A stretch of 13,106 nucleotides of DNA from Hyphomicrobiales bacterium (GCA_028290085.1 JAQGKN010000277.1:1-13106); one strand, 5' to 3'; shown: positions 1-8,043, numbered from the stretch's first letter. Numbers and translations: made by a program. Notes: generated from the letters alone by a model not told the origin.

Positions 1-209
1 TGAATGTCGGCCGCAATTTCGATGAAATCCTGCGTGTGATCGATGCGTTGCAACTCGCTGACCGCGCAAGCGTCGCGACGCCTGCCGACTGGCGCCCCGG
101 CGAGAAGGTGATCATTCCACTATCGATTGCGGACGACGAGGCCGTGAAAGCCTTCCCACAAGGCTGGGATGCGCCACGCCCCTATTTGCGTCTGACCGAG
201 GTGCGGTAG
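1..209 (+). CDS. 1-Cys peroxiredoxin (Prx6/AhpC-TSA family), C-terminal part
   Basis: Only the last 68 codons are in the window; the reading frame begins at base 3 and stops with TAG at 207-209. The translation runs NVGRNFDEILRVIDALQL, then ATPADWRPGEKVIIP, then FPQGW and PYLRLTEVR. This is the characteristic C-terminal dimerisation extension of Prx6-type peroxiredoxins, in which GRNFDEILRxxDxLQ and a late W-x-PG-(D/E)-x-VIIP segment are strongly conserved. These cytoplasmic enzymes reduce hydrogen peroxide and alkyl or lipid hydroperoxides. The peroxidatic Cys and the thioredoxin-fold core lie upstream, outside the window, so activity cannot be judged here. It is convergent with the sulfatase gene and separated from it by a hairpin. 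Confidence 0.9.
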   Translation, partial: NVGRNFDEILRVIDALQLADRASVATPADWRPGEKVIIPLSIADDEAVKAFPQGWDAPRPYLRLTEVR

Positions 210-218
210 ATCTACGCA

Positions 219-248
219 ATGCGGGCGGCCCATTCGAGCCGCCCGCAT
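219..248. terminator. Bidirectional hairpin terminator between convergent genes
   Basis: ATGCGGGCGG at 219-228 pairs perfectly with CCGCCCGCAT at 239-248 around a 10-base loop, giving a 10-bp GC-rich stem. It lies 9 bases after the peroxiredoxin stop and 26 bases beyond the sulfatase stop on the opposite strand. The plus-strand flank is moderately T-rich (TTCGTCATCTTTCC) and the minus-strand flank has no T run. The position between convergent genes supports a shared terminator, though it is not a textbook one. Confidence 0.7.
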
Positions 249-274
249 GTTCGTCATCTTTCCTCGTCCGATAG

Positions 275-1984
275 TTACTGGCTGCGGCGGCGCATGGCGT
301 CTTCGATCTGCGCCTTGACTGCGCTCAGACCAAAGCTCGCACCTCTCTGCATCGGCGGAAATTCAATGGCCGTCTTCGCCAATTCCTCGACCTTTTGCTG
401 CACGAGCACGAAGCGCCAGAATTCGTATTTGTACCATTCCATGAATTCAAGAGAGCCATTGTTGGTGCCCTTGTAGAAAGCGGTTCTCTCGAAGGGGTCC
501 AGGCGCAGGTTGATGACTGTTGGCGCCCCCAACGTGATGGTGTCACCGAGCCAGCCAGCGGGCTGTTCCTTGAACGTATATTTGAAGTCGTCGACGCGAG
601 CGGCACCCAGCGTGCTCTCCGCGAAGTACCAGACCTCACGCCGGTTCGACGGGCCACTTCCGGTGATCATCGGTGTCTGATCATAGCCATCGAGATGCAC
701 CTTGTAAGTCTGTCCCGCCAGCTCCCTGCCCTTTTTCAGTTCGTCGGCAATGTTTGGGTTGCCGGCCGCCGACACGAGCGTCGGGAACCAATCCAGGCCT
801 GAGAAGATGCCATTTCCCATGACACCGGCAGGCACGTGGCCCGGCCAGCGGATCATGGCGGGTGCACGGAAACCACCTTCATAGGTTGTGCCCTTGCCGC
901 CCAAAAACGGCGTCTGGCCACCGTCGGGCCAAGTGAAGTTTTCCGTGCCGTTGTCGGTGGTGAAGACGACGATCGTGTTGTTGTCGACGCCCATGTCCTT
1001 GAGCTTCTGCATCAGCAGACCGACGTCATCATCGAGCTGCGCCATGCCGGCCTCGTGAATGGTCCAGCCATTTTCGGAATTGCGCATGGCTTCGTACTTG
1101 GGCGACAGATGCGTCACGATGTGCATCCGCGTCGGATTCAGCCAGAGGAAGAAGGGCTTTCCGTCAGCTTTCGCCTTGTCGATAAATTGAAAGGACAAAT
1201 CGCGGATCTCATCGTCCACGGTTTCCATCCGCTTTGGATAAAGTGTACCCGCGTCCTCGATCCTCTGCTTGCCGACTTTCCCCCAGCGCGGCATCACCGT
1301 GGGGTCGTCGACATTGGTTGCCCAGCTGTGGACCATGTTGCGCGGCCCAACGTCATTCAGCAGCTTTTGTGGATAGCCGGGATGCGCCGGGTCTTCCATC
1401 GCATCCAGATGGTAGAGATAACCAAAGAACTCGTCGAAGCCGTGCACTGTTGGCAGGAACTCGTTGAGGTCGCCGAGATGGTTCTTGCCGAACTGTCCGG
1501 TGGCGTAACCCATGCTTTTCAGCGCCGTCGCAATCGTGGGCGCCTCGGCCGGAAGCCCGATCGGCGAGCCGGCCTGGCCGACTGTCGTCATGCCGGTGCG
1601 CACGGGAAGTTCGCCGGTGATGAAGGCCGCGCGTCCGGCCGTGCAACTCGCCTCGGCATAATAATCGGTGAACAGCATGCCTTCCGAGGCGAGCTTGTCG
1701 AGGTTGGGCGTGCGCCCCGACATCATGCCGCGATGATAGGCGCCGATGTTCCAGATCCCGATATCATCGCCCATGACGACAACAATGTTGGGTCGCTGCC
1801 CCGCTGGGGTCGCCTGCGGTCGCGGCTGCTGCTGCACCTGGGCCTGCGCCGAGCCGGCGACGGCCGACAGCAGCCCGCCGGCCGCGAGGGTGACGGTGCC
1901 ATTGAGAAGCATGCCGCGCCGGCTCATGGACGCGGTAGCTGCCGGCTTCACCTGATCTTTCCCATCCGCAGGACCTGCACTCAT
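275..1984 (-). CDS. Tat-exported formylglycine-dependent sulfatase (arylsulfatase family)
   Basis: It hydrolyses sulfate esters (substrate unknown) and would act in the periplasm. With numbering from the GTG at 1987 (570 aa), the N-terminus carries a twin-arginine signal, SRRGMLL at 22-28, followed by a hydrophobic stretch and an AQA cleavage-like site near 50. The alkaline-phosphatase-fold catalytic set is complete: metal ligands D74-D75 and D345-N346, the modified Cys in CTAGR (C115, R119), GKNH (K168, H170), H289 and K365 in GGKG. The motif is C-x-A-x-R, not the commoner C-x-P-x-R. ATG at 1984 is preferred because AGGAG at 1991-1995 sits six bases before it and it overlaps the FGE stop as TGATG, indicating coupled translation; the GTG at 1987 would add one residue. 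The natural substrate cannot be read from the sequence. Confidence 0.93.
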   Translation of the reverse strand: MSAGPADGKDQVKPAATASMSRRGMLLNGTVTLAAGGLLSAVAGSAQAQVQQQPRPQATPAGQRPNIVVVMGDDIGIWNIGAYHRGMMSGRTPNLDKLASEGMLFTDYYAEASCTAGRAAFITGELPVRTGMTTVGQAGSPIGLPAEAPTIATALKSMGYATGQFGKNHLGDLNEFLPTVHGFDEFFGYLYHLDAMEDPAHPGYPQKLLNDVGPRNMVHSWATNVDDPTVMPRWGKVGKQRIEDAGTLYPKRMETVDDEIRDLSFQFIDKAKADGKPFFLWLNPTRMHIVTHLSPKYEAMRNSENGWTIHEAGMAQLDDDVGLLMQKLKDMGVDNNTIVVFTTDNGTENFTWPDGGQTPFLGGKGTTYEGGFRAPAMIRWPGHVPAGVMGNGIFSGLDWFPTLVSAAGNPNIADELKKGRELAGQTYKVHLDGYDQTPMITGSGPSNRREVWYFAESTLGAARVDDFKYTFKEQPAGWLGDTITLGAPTVINLRLDPFERTAFYKGTNNGSLEFMEWYKYEFWRFVLVQQKVEELAKTAIEFPPMQRGASFGLSAVKAQIEDAMRRRSQ

Positions 1985-2955
1985 CACTCACTCCTCACTC
2001 TTGTGACGCACCGAAATCCGATATGGCTCATCGACGTATCGATCGGTTGGGCGTGCCGCGCTGCTGGTCTGTAGCGGCGGCAATAATCTGGCGAGCACAG
2101 ATGCGAGCCGCCCTTGAGCACCTTTCGTGGAATACTGATGCTCGGCTGGCGCGGATCGAAGCTGTCTTCTTCTCGTGCATCGCGCGGACGACACGCTCCG
2201 CAGCATGGTGCTATCTGCACGCGCTGGTGAGTTTGCGAATACCAGTCGCCTGTCCACTCCCAGACGTTGCCGATTGTATCTAAGAGGCCGTAGCCGTTTG
2301 GTGGAAACGCACCCACCGGCGAGGTGCGCACGTATCCGTCGGCCATTGAGTTTTCGTGTGGGAACGGACCCTGCCAGGTGTTTGCCATATGACGGCCGCC
2401 GGGCGTCAATTCCCCGCCCCATGCGAATTCCGCCTGGTCCAGGCCGCCGCGCGCCGCATATTCCCATTCGGCTTCCGTCGGCAATTTCTTGCCCGCCCAA
2501 AGCGCGTAAGCCAGCGCGTCCGTATAGGCCACGTGAACGACGGGATGGTCCTCGAGCCCGGCGAGCGAACTGCGCTTGCCATAGGGGTGCCGCCAATTCG
2601 CACCGAAGACGAACGTCCACCAGTTCGCGATATTGCTGAGATCAACAGGGTGGGGCGGCGGCGAGAAGACAAGCGAGCCGGGCTTCAACATGTCCGGCTT
2701 GGCGCCGGGGTACATCCTCGGATCGGGAGCGATTTCGGCAACAGTGACGTGGCCCGTCGCTGCGACAAAGCTTGCGAATTGCGCGTTCGTCACAGGCGCT
2801 GAATCGATATGAAAGCTTTCAACCGTCTCTTCGTGGACGGGGCCTTCCTCGGGATAGTGACAGTTCGAGCCCATTCGGAATGTACCGCCGGGAATGAGCA
2901 CCATCGACGCGGTATTGGCCTTCCGCATCGGGGAGATAGCGTCTGCTCGACTCAC
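1984..2955 (-). CDS. Formylglycine-generating enzyme (sulfatase-modifying factor, SUMF1/FGE family)
   Basis: It oxidises the active-site Cys of sulfatases to C-alpha-formylglycine using O2. The 323-residue product is one FGE-sulfatase domain: the opening MVLIPGGTFRMGS (18-30), HPVVHVAYTDALAYALWAG (137-155), LPTEAEWEYAARGG (158-171), GNVWEWTGDWY (229-239), a CCGAC cluster (251-255) and the terminal IGFRCV. The catalytic cysteine pair is present as C287 and C292 in GGSHLCSPDYCRRYR, matching the C-x4-C of proven FGEs. This separates it from EgtB-like and other non-catalytic paralogues. There is no signal peptide, which fits a cytoplasmic enzyme acting before Tat export of its neighbour. The start is a GTG with GGAG about nine bases upstream; in-frame ATGs at 2928 and 2904 are alternatives, the latter directly beginning the domain. 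Confidence 0.93.
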   Translation of the reverse strand: MSRADAISPMRKANTASMVLIPGGTFRMGSNCHYPEEGPVHEETVESFHIDSAPVTNAQFASFVAATGHVTVAEIAPDPRMYPGAKPDMLKPGSLVFSPPPHPVDLSNIANWWTFVFGANWRHPYGKRSSLAGLEDHPVVHVAYTDALAYALWAGKKLPTEAEWEYAARGGLDQAEFAWGGELTPGGRHMANTWQGPFPHENSMADGYVRTSPVGAFPPNGYGLLDTIGNVWEWTGDWYSQTHQRVQIAPCCGACRPRDAREEDSFDPRQPSISIPRKVLKGGSHLCSPDYCRRYRPAARHAQPIDTSMSHIGFRCVTRVRSE

Positions 2956-2981
2956 AGTTCAACACTCCGCGACTCTGGAAC

Positions 2982-3009
2982 AAAATACCGGAGATCATTT
3001 CGGTCTGAA
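2982..3009 (-). promoter_or_regulatory. Weak candidate promoter for the FGE-sulfatase pair
   Basis: On the minus strand a TTCAGA-like -35 (3004-3009) and TATTTT (2982-2987) are separated by 16 bases, about 27 bases before the FGE GTG. This is the most promoter-like spot in the 285-base gap 2956-3240, which is AT-richer than its surroundings and contains no convincing gene or strong terminator. The match to consensus is poor at -35. Confidence 0.2.
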
Positions 3010-3240
3010 TTCTATATGCCCACCAAAACGCCGCCCTGCATTTGCAACGCGCACGGGATTCGAAGTCGTGGACAATGCGAAACTGAGCTATTGAGGGCTG
3101 TGAACAGTAGGCGATACTTCGTGACCTTGTCCCGAATAATGCGCCGAACCGGTGCGACTGCAAGGAGCCATGTGGATGAGTTCGATTGAGTACCGTCTAC
3201 ACTGAGCTACGTTGACATTATTAACTACAAGAATGACCGC

Positions 3241-4365
3241 CTACTTTTCTGCGTTGATCGTTTCCTTGAACCAGACGAGCATGTCATGCGTGGCCGAAGC
3301 GAAGGCTTGTCCCATGGCTGCACTGGCCTCGCCGCCGTCAAGGCTGGCTGCATTCGCTTCGCTTTGGAAGACCCGGGCGTCGACGACATTTCCGTCCCGC
3401 GCCGCTAATTTCGCGCCCAGCGAGACTCGCGCAGAAGGCACTTTTCCTTCGAGGAACTGGAACGTGCGTATATCGAGAAGCAACTGGTCATCGGGATCGA
3501 GCCCGTCTATCGGCGACGTCGCGAAGCGATAACCCGCATCCTCGAACGTTCGCAGCACAAGCTTTTGAACGAGCTTGGGGATTGTATCACTCCATTGCGT
3601 ATTCAAGGTCACCAATTGACCATCTGGCTTCTGCGAGAGGAACCTTTGGGTATCGAGAGTCACGACGGAGGTCGGATCGGCGACCACAAGCTTGGCCTCT
3701 CTCGCGCCGGCGAGAAGGTCTGGAAATCGTGGTGCGGCCAGATCGAAGGTTGCGATGGGCGGGGGCTTATCTCCGCCGCCTGTGAACCGCTCCAGACCCT
3801 CCAGAATGCCGTCCACGCGGTTGGCATTACGGGCCAGCGCTGCGGAAAACGTCTGGATGTTTTCGATCGTGTCGTGCAGCGGTTTCGCGTTGTCCTCGAG
3901 CAGACCCTGGATCTGCTCCAGCGTTTTGTGGCTGTCCATCGCGAGTGAACTTCCCGCCGGCGCCGACAAGATGGGCGGGGGGCCGCCACGGATGGATCGC
4001 AGAGGCTTGTCGGACGCGCCACCGTAGAGAGAGACATACACCGCGCCCAGCAAGCCCTGGGAGTCGAGGCTCACGCGTGTTCCCGCGCTCACGGGCGTTG
4101 CGGCATCTATGGAAACGCGGGCTTCAATTCCGTCCGGATCCTGCGGATCGAGCGCCAGATGCATGACCTCGCCGACTCTAAGCCCGTTGAATGTCACGGG
4201 CGCGCCGACACGCAAACCTGGTGCGGGTCCTGCGAACCTGATGTGCACATCGCGCCGCCTACCGAACGTTCCGTCACCCTGCATCCAGAGCACGAAAAAC
4301 AACGCGGCAAAACCGACGATGAGTGTAAAGAGGCCCACGACCACAAAGCGGATACGCGTTTCCAT
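3241..4365 (-). CDS. MCE-domain (MlaD-like) lipid transporter subunit fused to a PqiC-like auxiliary domain
   Basis: It is the substrate-binding periplasmic subunit of a Mla-type ABC lipid transporter. Of 374 residues, 7-28 form one N-terminal transmembrane anchor. Residues 40-116 are a single MCE domain with the hallmark GLRVGAPVTFNGLRVGEV and ending QGLLGAVYVSLYGG. Residues 140-195 look helical and would form the needle or hexamer stem. From about 205 to 370 comes a second domain (FDLAAPRFPDLL, VVADPTSV, DTQRFL, TQWSDTIPKLVQKLVL, LLLDIRTFQF) resembling the ABC-type transport auxiliary lipoprotein family (PqiC). PqiC is usually a separate outer-membrane lipoprotein; here it has no lipobox of its own and is tethered by the MCE protein. 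ATG at 4365 follows the ATPase stop by two bases. The auxiliary-domain assignment is by pattern, not by search. Confidence 0.88.
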   Translation of the reverse strand: METRIRFVVVGLFTLIVGFAALFFVLWMQGDGTFGRRRDVHIRFAGPAPGLRVGAPVTFNGLRVGEVMHLALDPQDPDGIEARVSIDAATPVSAGTRVSLDSQGLLGAVYVSLYGGASDKPLRSIRGGPPPILSAPAGSSLAMDSHKTLEQIQGLLEDNAKPLHDTIENIQTFSAALARNANRVDGILEGLERFTGGGDKPPPIATFDLAAPRFPDLLAGAREAKLVVADPTSVVTLDTQRFLSQKPDGQLVTLNTQWSDTIPKLVQKLVLRTFEDAGYRFATSPIDGLDPDDQLLLDIRTFQFLEGKVPSARVSLGAKLAARDGNVVDARVFQSEANAASLDGGEASAAMGQAFASATHDMLVWFKETINAEK

Positions 4366-4367
4366 GA

Positions 4368-5153
4368 TCAGGAGTCCTGCAGGGATGAAAGAATGGAATG
4401 CCCGCGCTCACCACAGAAATACGCCTGCACCCATGGGTGCTCCGATGCCTGCATGGTCGCCATCGACCCATCGGCGATGATCCGCCCTTCATACAAGGCC
4501 GCGACCCTCTTGCAGACGGAGTTCAACGTATTCAGATCGTGCGTGATCATGAAGACTGTGAGATTCAGTGTTTGATGCAACGCGCGGATCAGCGCGTCGA
4601 ATGCGCCGGCAGCGATTGGATCGAGGCCTGACGTCGGCTCGTCGAGAAAGATCAGCTCCGGATCCAGTGCCAAGGCCCGCGCGAGCGCGACGCGCTTGGT
4701 CATGCCTCCCGACAATTCCGCCGGGAATTTTTCCGCATCGGCAGAATCCAGGCCCACCATCTGCAGCTTTGCCAATGCAATCTCGCGAAACAATCGATCC
4801 GATCCATCGAGATATTCGCGCATGGGATATTCGATGTTTTCCCGGACGTTCAGCGAAGAAAACAAAGCTCCCTGCTGGAACATCGTACCGCAGCGAGCGC
4901 CCACCGCCCGCGCTTCCTCCCGTGAGGCGGACGCGAGATTTTCCCCGAGCACTTCGATGGAGCCGGACATTTTGGGCAAAAGCCCGAGCATGGTTCGCAG
5001 CAGAACAGTCTTGCCGCTGCCGGAGGCACCCACCAGTCCAATGATTTCACCCCTCTGCACGGTGAGCGACAAATGATCGATGACGATATCTGTTTCAAAA
5101 CCCGAGACGAGGTCTTGAATACAAATGGCGGGGCTTAACGAAACCGCACGCAT
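4368..5153 (-). CDS. ABC transporter ATP-binding protein, MlaF-like
   Basis: It is the cytoplasmic ATPase that powers the Mla-type lipid transporter. The 261-residue product has a Walker A GASGSGKT at 42-49, Q-loop around Q93-Q94, signature LSGGM at 147-151, Walker B LIFLDE at 167-172 followed by the D-loop SGLDP, and the switch His at H205 in ITHDL. The LSGGM-TKRVALARA form and the FQQGALFSSLNVRENI segment are typical of MlaF. The frame is open further upstream, but ATG at 5153 is chosen because it falls four bases after the permease stop and begins the normal MlaF N-terminus; the longer version would overlap the permease gene by 50 bases. Confidence 0.92.
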   Translation of the reverse strand: MRAVSLSPAICIQDLVSGFETDIVIDHLSLTVQRGEIIGLVGASGSGKTVLLRTMLGLLPKMSGSIEVLGENLASASREEARAVGARCGTMFQQGALFSSLNVRENIEYPMREYLDGSDRLFREIALAKLQMVGLDSADAEKFPAELSGGMTKRVALARALALDPELIFLDEPTSGLDPIAAGAFDALIRALHQTLNLTVFMITHDLNTLNSVCKRVAALYEGRIIADGSMATMQASEHPWVQAYFCGERGHSILSSLQDS

Positions 5154-5157
5154 GCGC

Positions 5158-6297
5158 TCACATCCCGAGCGTTGAGAACAGGATTGCGAATATGCCGTCG
5201 AGTACAATGACGAGAAAAATCGATTTCACGACGGAGGCGGTTGTTCTGCGTCCCAAAGCCGCAGCGCTTCCCTCGACACGTAGTCCTTCGCGGCAGGCCA
5301 CGATGCCTATGACCAACGCCATCACGGGCGCCTTGATGATCCCCACCTCGAAGTCGGTGTAGGTGACGGCATCCCGAAGTTGCGCAAGATAACTTGCCGG
5401 ACTGACATCGCCATAAATCCATGCGACGAGCCCCGCGCCATAAAGCGCGGCGATGACCCCGACGAAAGTCAGCATCGGCAAAGCGATCACCAGCGCGAGC
5501 ACGCGGGGAAGAATCAGGACATCGACAGGATCGAGGCCCATCGTGCGCAAAGCGTCGATTTCTTCCTGCATCTTCATCGACCCGATCTCGGCGGCGTAGG
5601 CGCTGCCCGAGCGTCCCGCGACCATGATCGTCACGAGGAGAACGCCGATCTCGCGCAACACGAGAACCGCGACGAGATCGACAACGTAATCGGTAGCGCC
5701 GAATTTCGCGAAGTGGAAAAACCCCTGCTGCGCAATGATGCACCCGATCAGGAGCGTCATCAGGCCAACGATGGGAACGGCGCGGACACCGACCTGATCG
5801 ATGTGGTGGATCATGGATTTTGTCTTGAGCGTCGCGGGAGACTTAAGCGCTAGACCAAAGCTTGAGAATACCCGGCCAGACAGGGACAGGAGCGCAAGCA
5901 GATCGGCGCCCGCCTCGAACACGCTTCGCCCCGTTGCTTCAAGAATTGCCAGAGTGTCGCGGTGCGTCGCCTTGGCCGACGGTGGGCGCAATGCAGTCTT
6001 GTGCATTTGCGCGAGGACTGCCGCATTCTGCCGCGCCGTTCCGGTAACCTGCGGATCGATACCAGCGGCCCGCGCAGACTGGCAGAGGGTCTCGACTGAC
6101 CATGCCCCAAATGTATCGAGATGTCCGATGCGCGACACGTCGATGGTCACACGCGGCGCGCCAGTGGGCACTGTGCCGGCCAGGCGCTCGAGCGCGCGGG
6201 CATGCCGAGCCACCCAATCGCCGGTGAGCGTGAACCTGGCTGCACCATCACTTGAGGAGCGATCTAGCCGAGGCTCTGAATCGGGCATGGACGGCAC
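5158..6297 (-). CDS. STAS-domain MlaE-like permease of an ABC lipid transporter
   Basis: This is the inner-membrane permease of the Mla-type system. Of 379 residues, about 19-110 form an N-terminal STAS domain (MlaB-like), with T62 in HLDTFGAW at the position of the usual regulatory Ser/Thr. About 160-379 form the MlaE permease, with several hydrophobic spans and the family signature GRSGSAYAAEIGSMKMQ EEIDALR at about 228-251. In E. coli the STAS protein MlaB is separate; the fusion is common in other proteobacteria. The start is uncertain: GTG at 6297 is the longest, ATG at 6288 is three codons in, and neither has a clear ribosome-binding site. It lies 37 bases after the secreted-protein gene and four bases before the ATPase gene, so the set is almost certainly one operon. 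No MlaC or MlaA is seen. Confidence 0.92.
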   Translation of the reverse strand: MPSMPDSEPRLDRSSSDGAARFTLTGDWVARHARALERLAGTVPTGAPRVTIDVSRIGHLDTFGAWSVETLCQSARAAGIDPQVTGTARQNAAVLAQMHKTALRPPSAKATHRDTLAILEATGRSVFEAGADLLALLSLSGRVFSSFGLALKSPATLKTKSMIHHIDQVGVRAVPIVGLMTLLIGCIIAQQGFFHFAKFGATDYVVDLVAVLVLREIGVLLVTIMVAGRSGSAYAAEIGSMKMQEEIDALRTMGLDPVDVLILPRVLALVIALPMLTFVGVIAALYGAGLVAWIYGDVSPASYLAQLRDAVTYTDFEVGIIKAPVMALVIGIVACREGLRVEGSAAALGRRTTASVVKSIFLVIVLDGIFAILFSTLGM

Positions 6298-6334
6298 CGC
6301 ATTTGCGAGGACACATGTCTAATTCGTCCAAGAC

Positions 6335-6847
6335 TTACCGGTTCACGGTCATCGAGATACTGGCGATGTCGCCACCCTGCGACTGGATGTTGACCGATTG
6401 CCGCCGGCCTTTCGTGGCCATGGACACCGAGGCCGTGAAACCGGGCCCCTGGACATTCGCACCGATCGACCCGCGACTGATCCGCCCGGACAAGCTCCCG
6501 CGCGCGTTGCGGCTGAGCTCTGTCCAGTCGCCTGAGAGACGCCCCGCGTCCTCGACGAGATTGGCCACGATGTCGAAGCTCGAGCTGTCACTCGTGCAGC
6601 GCAGCCTTTGCTGCAGCGTGCGCGCATCCACAGGTGCATAGGTCACCTGGCATCGAATGCGCTCCGCTGCGCCGTTTCGATGTGTGAGCGTGCCCGTGCC
6701 GTTCCAGACGCCCTGAAAGTCACTCAAAAACCCTGCTGTCTGGCTTGCGGCGGGCAGCGGCAGGCAAAGCCCCAATGTGGCGACACATGCGACTGCAACA
6801 GCCATGAGCGGCGATCTGGGGGCGACGAAAGACGCGCGGAGCATCAT
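6335..6847 (-). CDS. Secreted protein of unknown function, first gene of the Mla-type operon
   Basis: I do not recognise a named family with certainty. The 170-residue product (from ATG 6847) has a Sec-type signal peptide with a hydrophobic core at 14-33 and a likely cleavage around 34-36. The mature part of about 135 residues begins FQGVWNGTGTL and is rich in alternating small and hydrophobic residues with many Gly, Ser and Thr, suggesting an all-beta, perhaps lipocalin-like, periplasmic domain. C66 and C84 could form a disulfide. GGAGG lies three bases before ATG 6847 and six before ATG 6844, so the second ATG may be the real start; a TTG at 6865 is in frame but lies upstream of the Shine-Dalgarno. 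It is 37 bases upstream of the permease gene, so a role in the same lipid-transport pathway is plausible but inferred only from position. Confidence 0.8.
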   Translation of the reverse strand: MMLRASFVAPRSPLMAVAVACVATLGLCLPLPAASQTAGFLSDFQGVWNGTGTLTHRNGAAERIRCQVTYAPVDARTLQQRLRCTSDSSSFDIVANLVEDAGRLSGDWTELSRNARGSLSGRISRGSIGANVQGPGFTASVSMATKGRRQSVNIQSQGGDIASISMTVNR

Positions 6848-6881
6848 CAACCTCCGTGGTTCCAACAGGGACCGAGGCCTG

Positions 6882-6912
6882 ATTATGGTAGCTCACCGCG
6901 CGCAAACGGCAA
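6882..6912 (-). promoter_or_regulatory. Candidate promoter for the Mla-type operon
   Basis: On the minus strand TTGCCG (6907-6912) could be a -35, with TACCAT (6885-6890, 16-base spacing) or the overlapping CATAAT (6882-6887, 19-base spacing) as -10. Transcription would start about 30 bases before the ATG of the secreted-protein gene. The consensus match is moderate. Confidence 0.25.
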
Positions 6913-6945
6913 GGAAAGGCGCGCGATCGGAACGCGTACGTACGG

Positions 6946-6965
6946 CCTATTCCGTAAGGTATAGG
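6946..6965 (-). terminator. Imperfect hairpin just after the Bug receptor gene
   Basis: CCTATTCC at 6946-6953 and GGTATAGG at 6958-6965 pair with one T-T mismatch around a four-base loop, four bases past the TGA of the substrate-binding-protein gene. There is no T run on the minus strand, so intrinsic termination would be weak. It may instead protect the mRNA 3' end. Confidence 0.25.
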
Positions 6966-6969
6966 TCGA

Positions 6970-8001
6970 TCATTTCAGCACATCTCGGGCCTTATCAACC
7001 ACGGCTTGGGGAGCCTGATACAAGCGTTCTACGCTGTCTTGCACCTCAGCTCCGCTTGCAGGCGCGAGCATGAGCTTGGAGCGCTCCGCATCGGCGATGA
7101 ACTGCGGATCATTGTACAGCCCCCCGAAAGCCGCACGCAAAATGCCTACAGCTTCCTTCGGGTTTCCGGGCGCCATGATGTAGGGACGCGAAAACACCTG
7201 CTGCGCAGTGACGAGATCAAGGACCGCGCGGTTCTCGGGGCTGGTGGTTGAGGCCGAGGCTTCTGGCACATTGAGTGCAGCCAGTTCCGGATTGGGCTTC
7301 ACGCCAACCTGGAACAGCAGATTCACCTGATGGTCGCGAAGCCAGTTGGGACGTTGCGAGGTCAGGCTCGACCAGTCGACACCGCAGAAGCCATCGATCT
7401 CGCCGCGCTCCATCGCGAGCAGCAGATCGCCGGTGCCCTTGTATCCGGCAACGAGTTCGAATTTCAGGCCCGAGGTTGCACGGTGCAGCTTGGCATAATC
7501 GCTTGAAGAGCTACCGACACTTGCCGTGCCAATGATGGCCTTGAACTCTTTTGCGTCGGCCACGGTCTTCACCTTGGCGCTCTGGTAGGTGACGCACAGA
7601 CGCGAGCCGCTGTCGGCGCTGGTGAGATAGATGAATTTCGCTGGGTCATAGGGCATGTGCCCATGCTCTTCGAACAGCGGACCGACGATCGCGCCCGGCG
7701 TCAGCACGCCTATGAACGTGCCGTCCTTGGCCGCGACGCGACTGACGAAAGCCGCCGCCGTCGCGCTCCCCGCGCCCGGCATGTTCTGCACGACAACGGT
7801 CGGATGTCCCGGAATAACGCGCTGCAAGTGGCGCGAGAAGAGGCGCGCATAGGCATCGAACCCGCCGCCGACATCGTTCCCCACGATCATGGTCAGCGTC
7901 TTGCCTGCGTAAAAATCAGCTGCCCGCGCGGCATCCGGGACGCCAGCCACGCCCCCGAAGGTACATGCCAGGATGACCAGTGCGGATATAAGGCGTGCCA
8001 T
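6970..8001 (-). CDS. Bug/TctC-family substrate-binding protein (tripartite tricarboxylate transporter type)
   Basis: It is a periplasmic solute receptor; family members usually bind carboxylates. The 343-residue product has a signal peptide ending DAARA-A near 27. Mature motifs are LTMIVGNDVGGGFDAYARL (36-54) and VVVQNMPGAGS (69-79), the phosphate-loop-like ligand-binding segments of Bug proteins, and later YDPAKF, GTAS and a GFCGVDW segment. The ATG at 8001 is chosen because GGAG sits six bases upstream and it starts the signal peptide; the frame is open for 25 more codons. No TctA or TctB membrane subunits lie nearby, so it is an orphan receptor that must borrow a transporter or act in sensing. 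It follows a two-component system by 88 bases. The ligand cannot be named from sequence. Confidence 0.9.
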   Translation of the reverse strand: MARLISALVILACTFGGVAGVPDAARAADFYAGKTLTMIVGNDVGGGFDAYARLFSRHLQRVIPGHPTVVVQNMPGAGSATAAAFVSRVAAKDGTFIGVLTPGAIVGPLFEEHGHMPYDPAKFIYLTSADSGSRLCVTYQSAKVKTVADAKEFKAIIGTASVGSSSSDYAKLHRATSGLKFELVAGYKGTGDLLLAMERGEIDGFCGVDWSSLTSQRPNWLRDHQVNLLFQVGVKPNPELAALNVPEASASTTSPENRAVLDLVTAQQVFSRPYIMAPGNPKEAVGILRAAFGGLYNDPQFIADAERSKLMLAPASGAEVQDSVERLYQAPQAVVDKARDVLK

Positions 8002-8043
8002 GAGATGCTCCCGCTCGAGAGATGCTTCGATCGAAACAGTAAA

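Noticed and set aside
836..2074. A 412-codon open frame on the plus strand, antisense to the sulfatase gene
   Set aside because: It has no recognisable domain, is rich in His/Arg/Ala as expected for a shadow frame in GC-rich DNA, and the opposite strand encodes a complete sulfatase with all catalytic residues.
3054..3075. A tRNA-like T-arm motif (TTCGAATCCCG on the minus strand) with TAGCTCAGTT nearby
   Set aside because: The distance between the D-arm-like and T-arm-like pieces is too short for an anticodon arm and no acceptor stem can be formed; it is coincidental or at most a degenerate relic.
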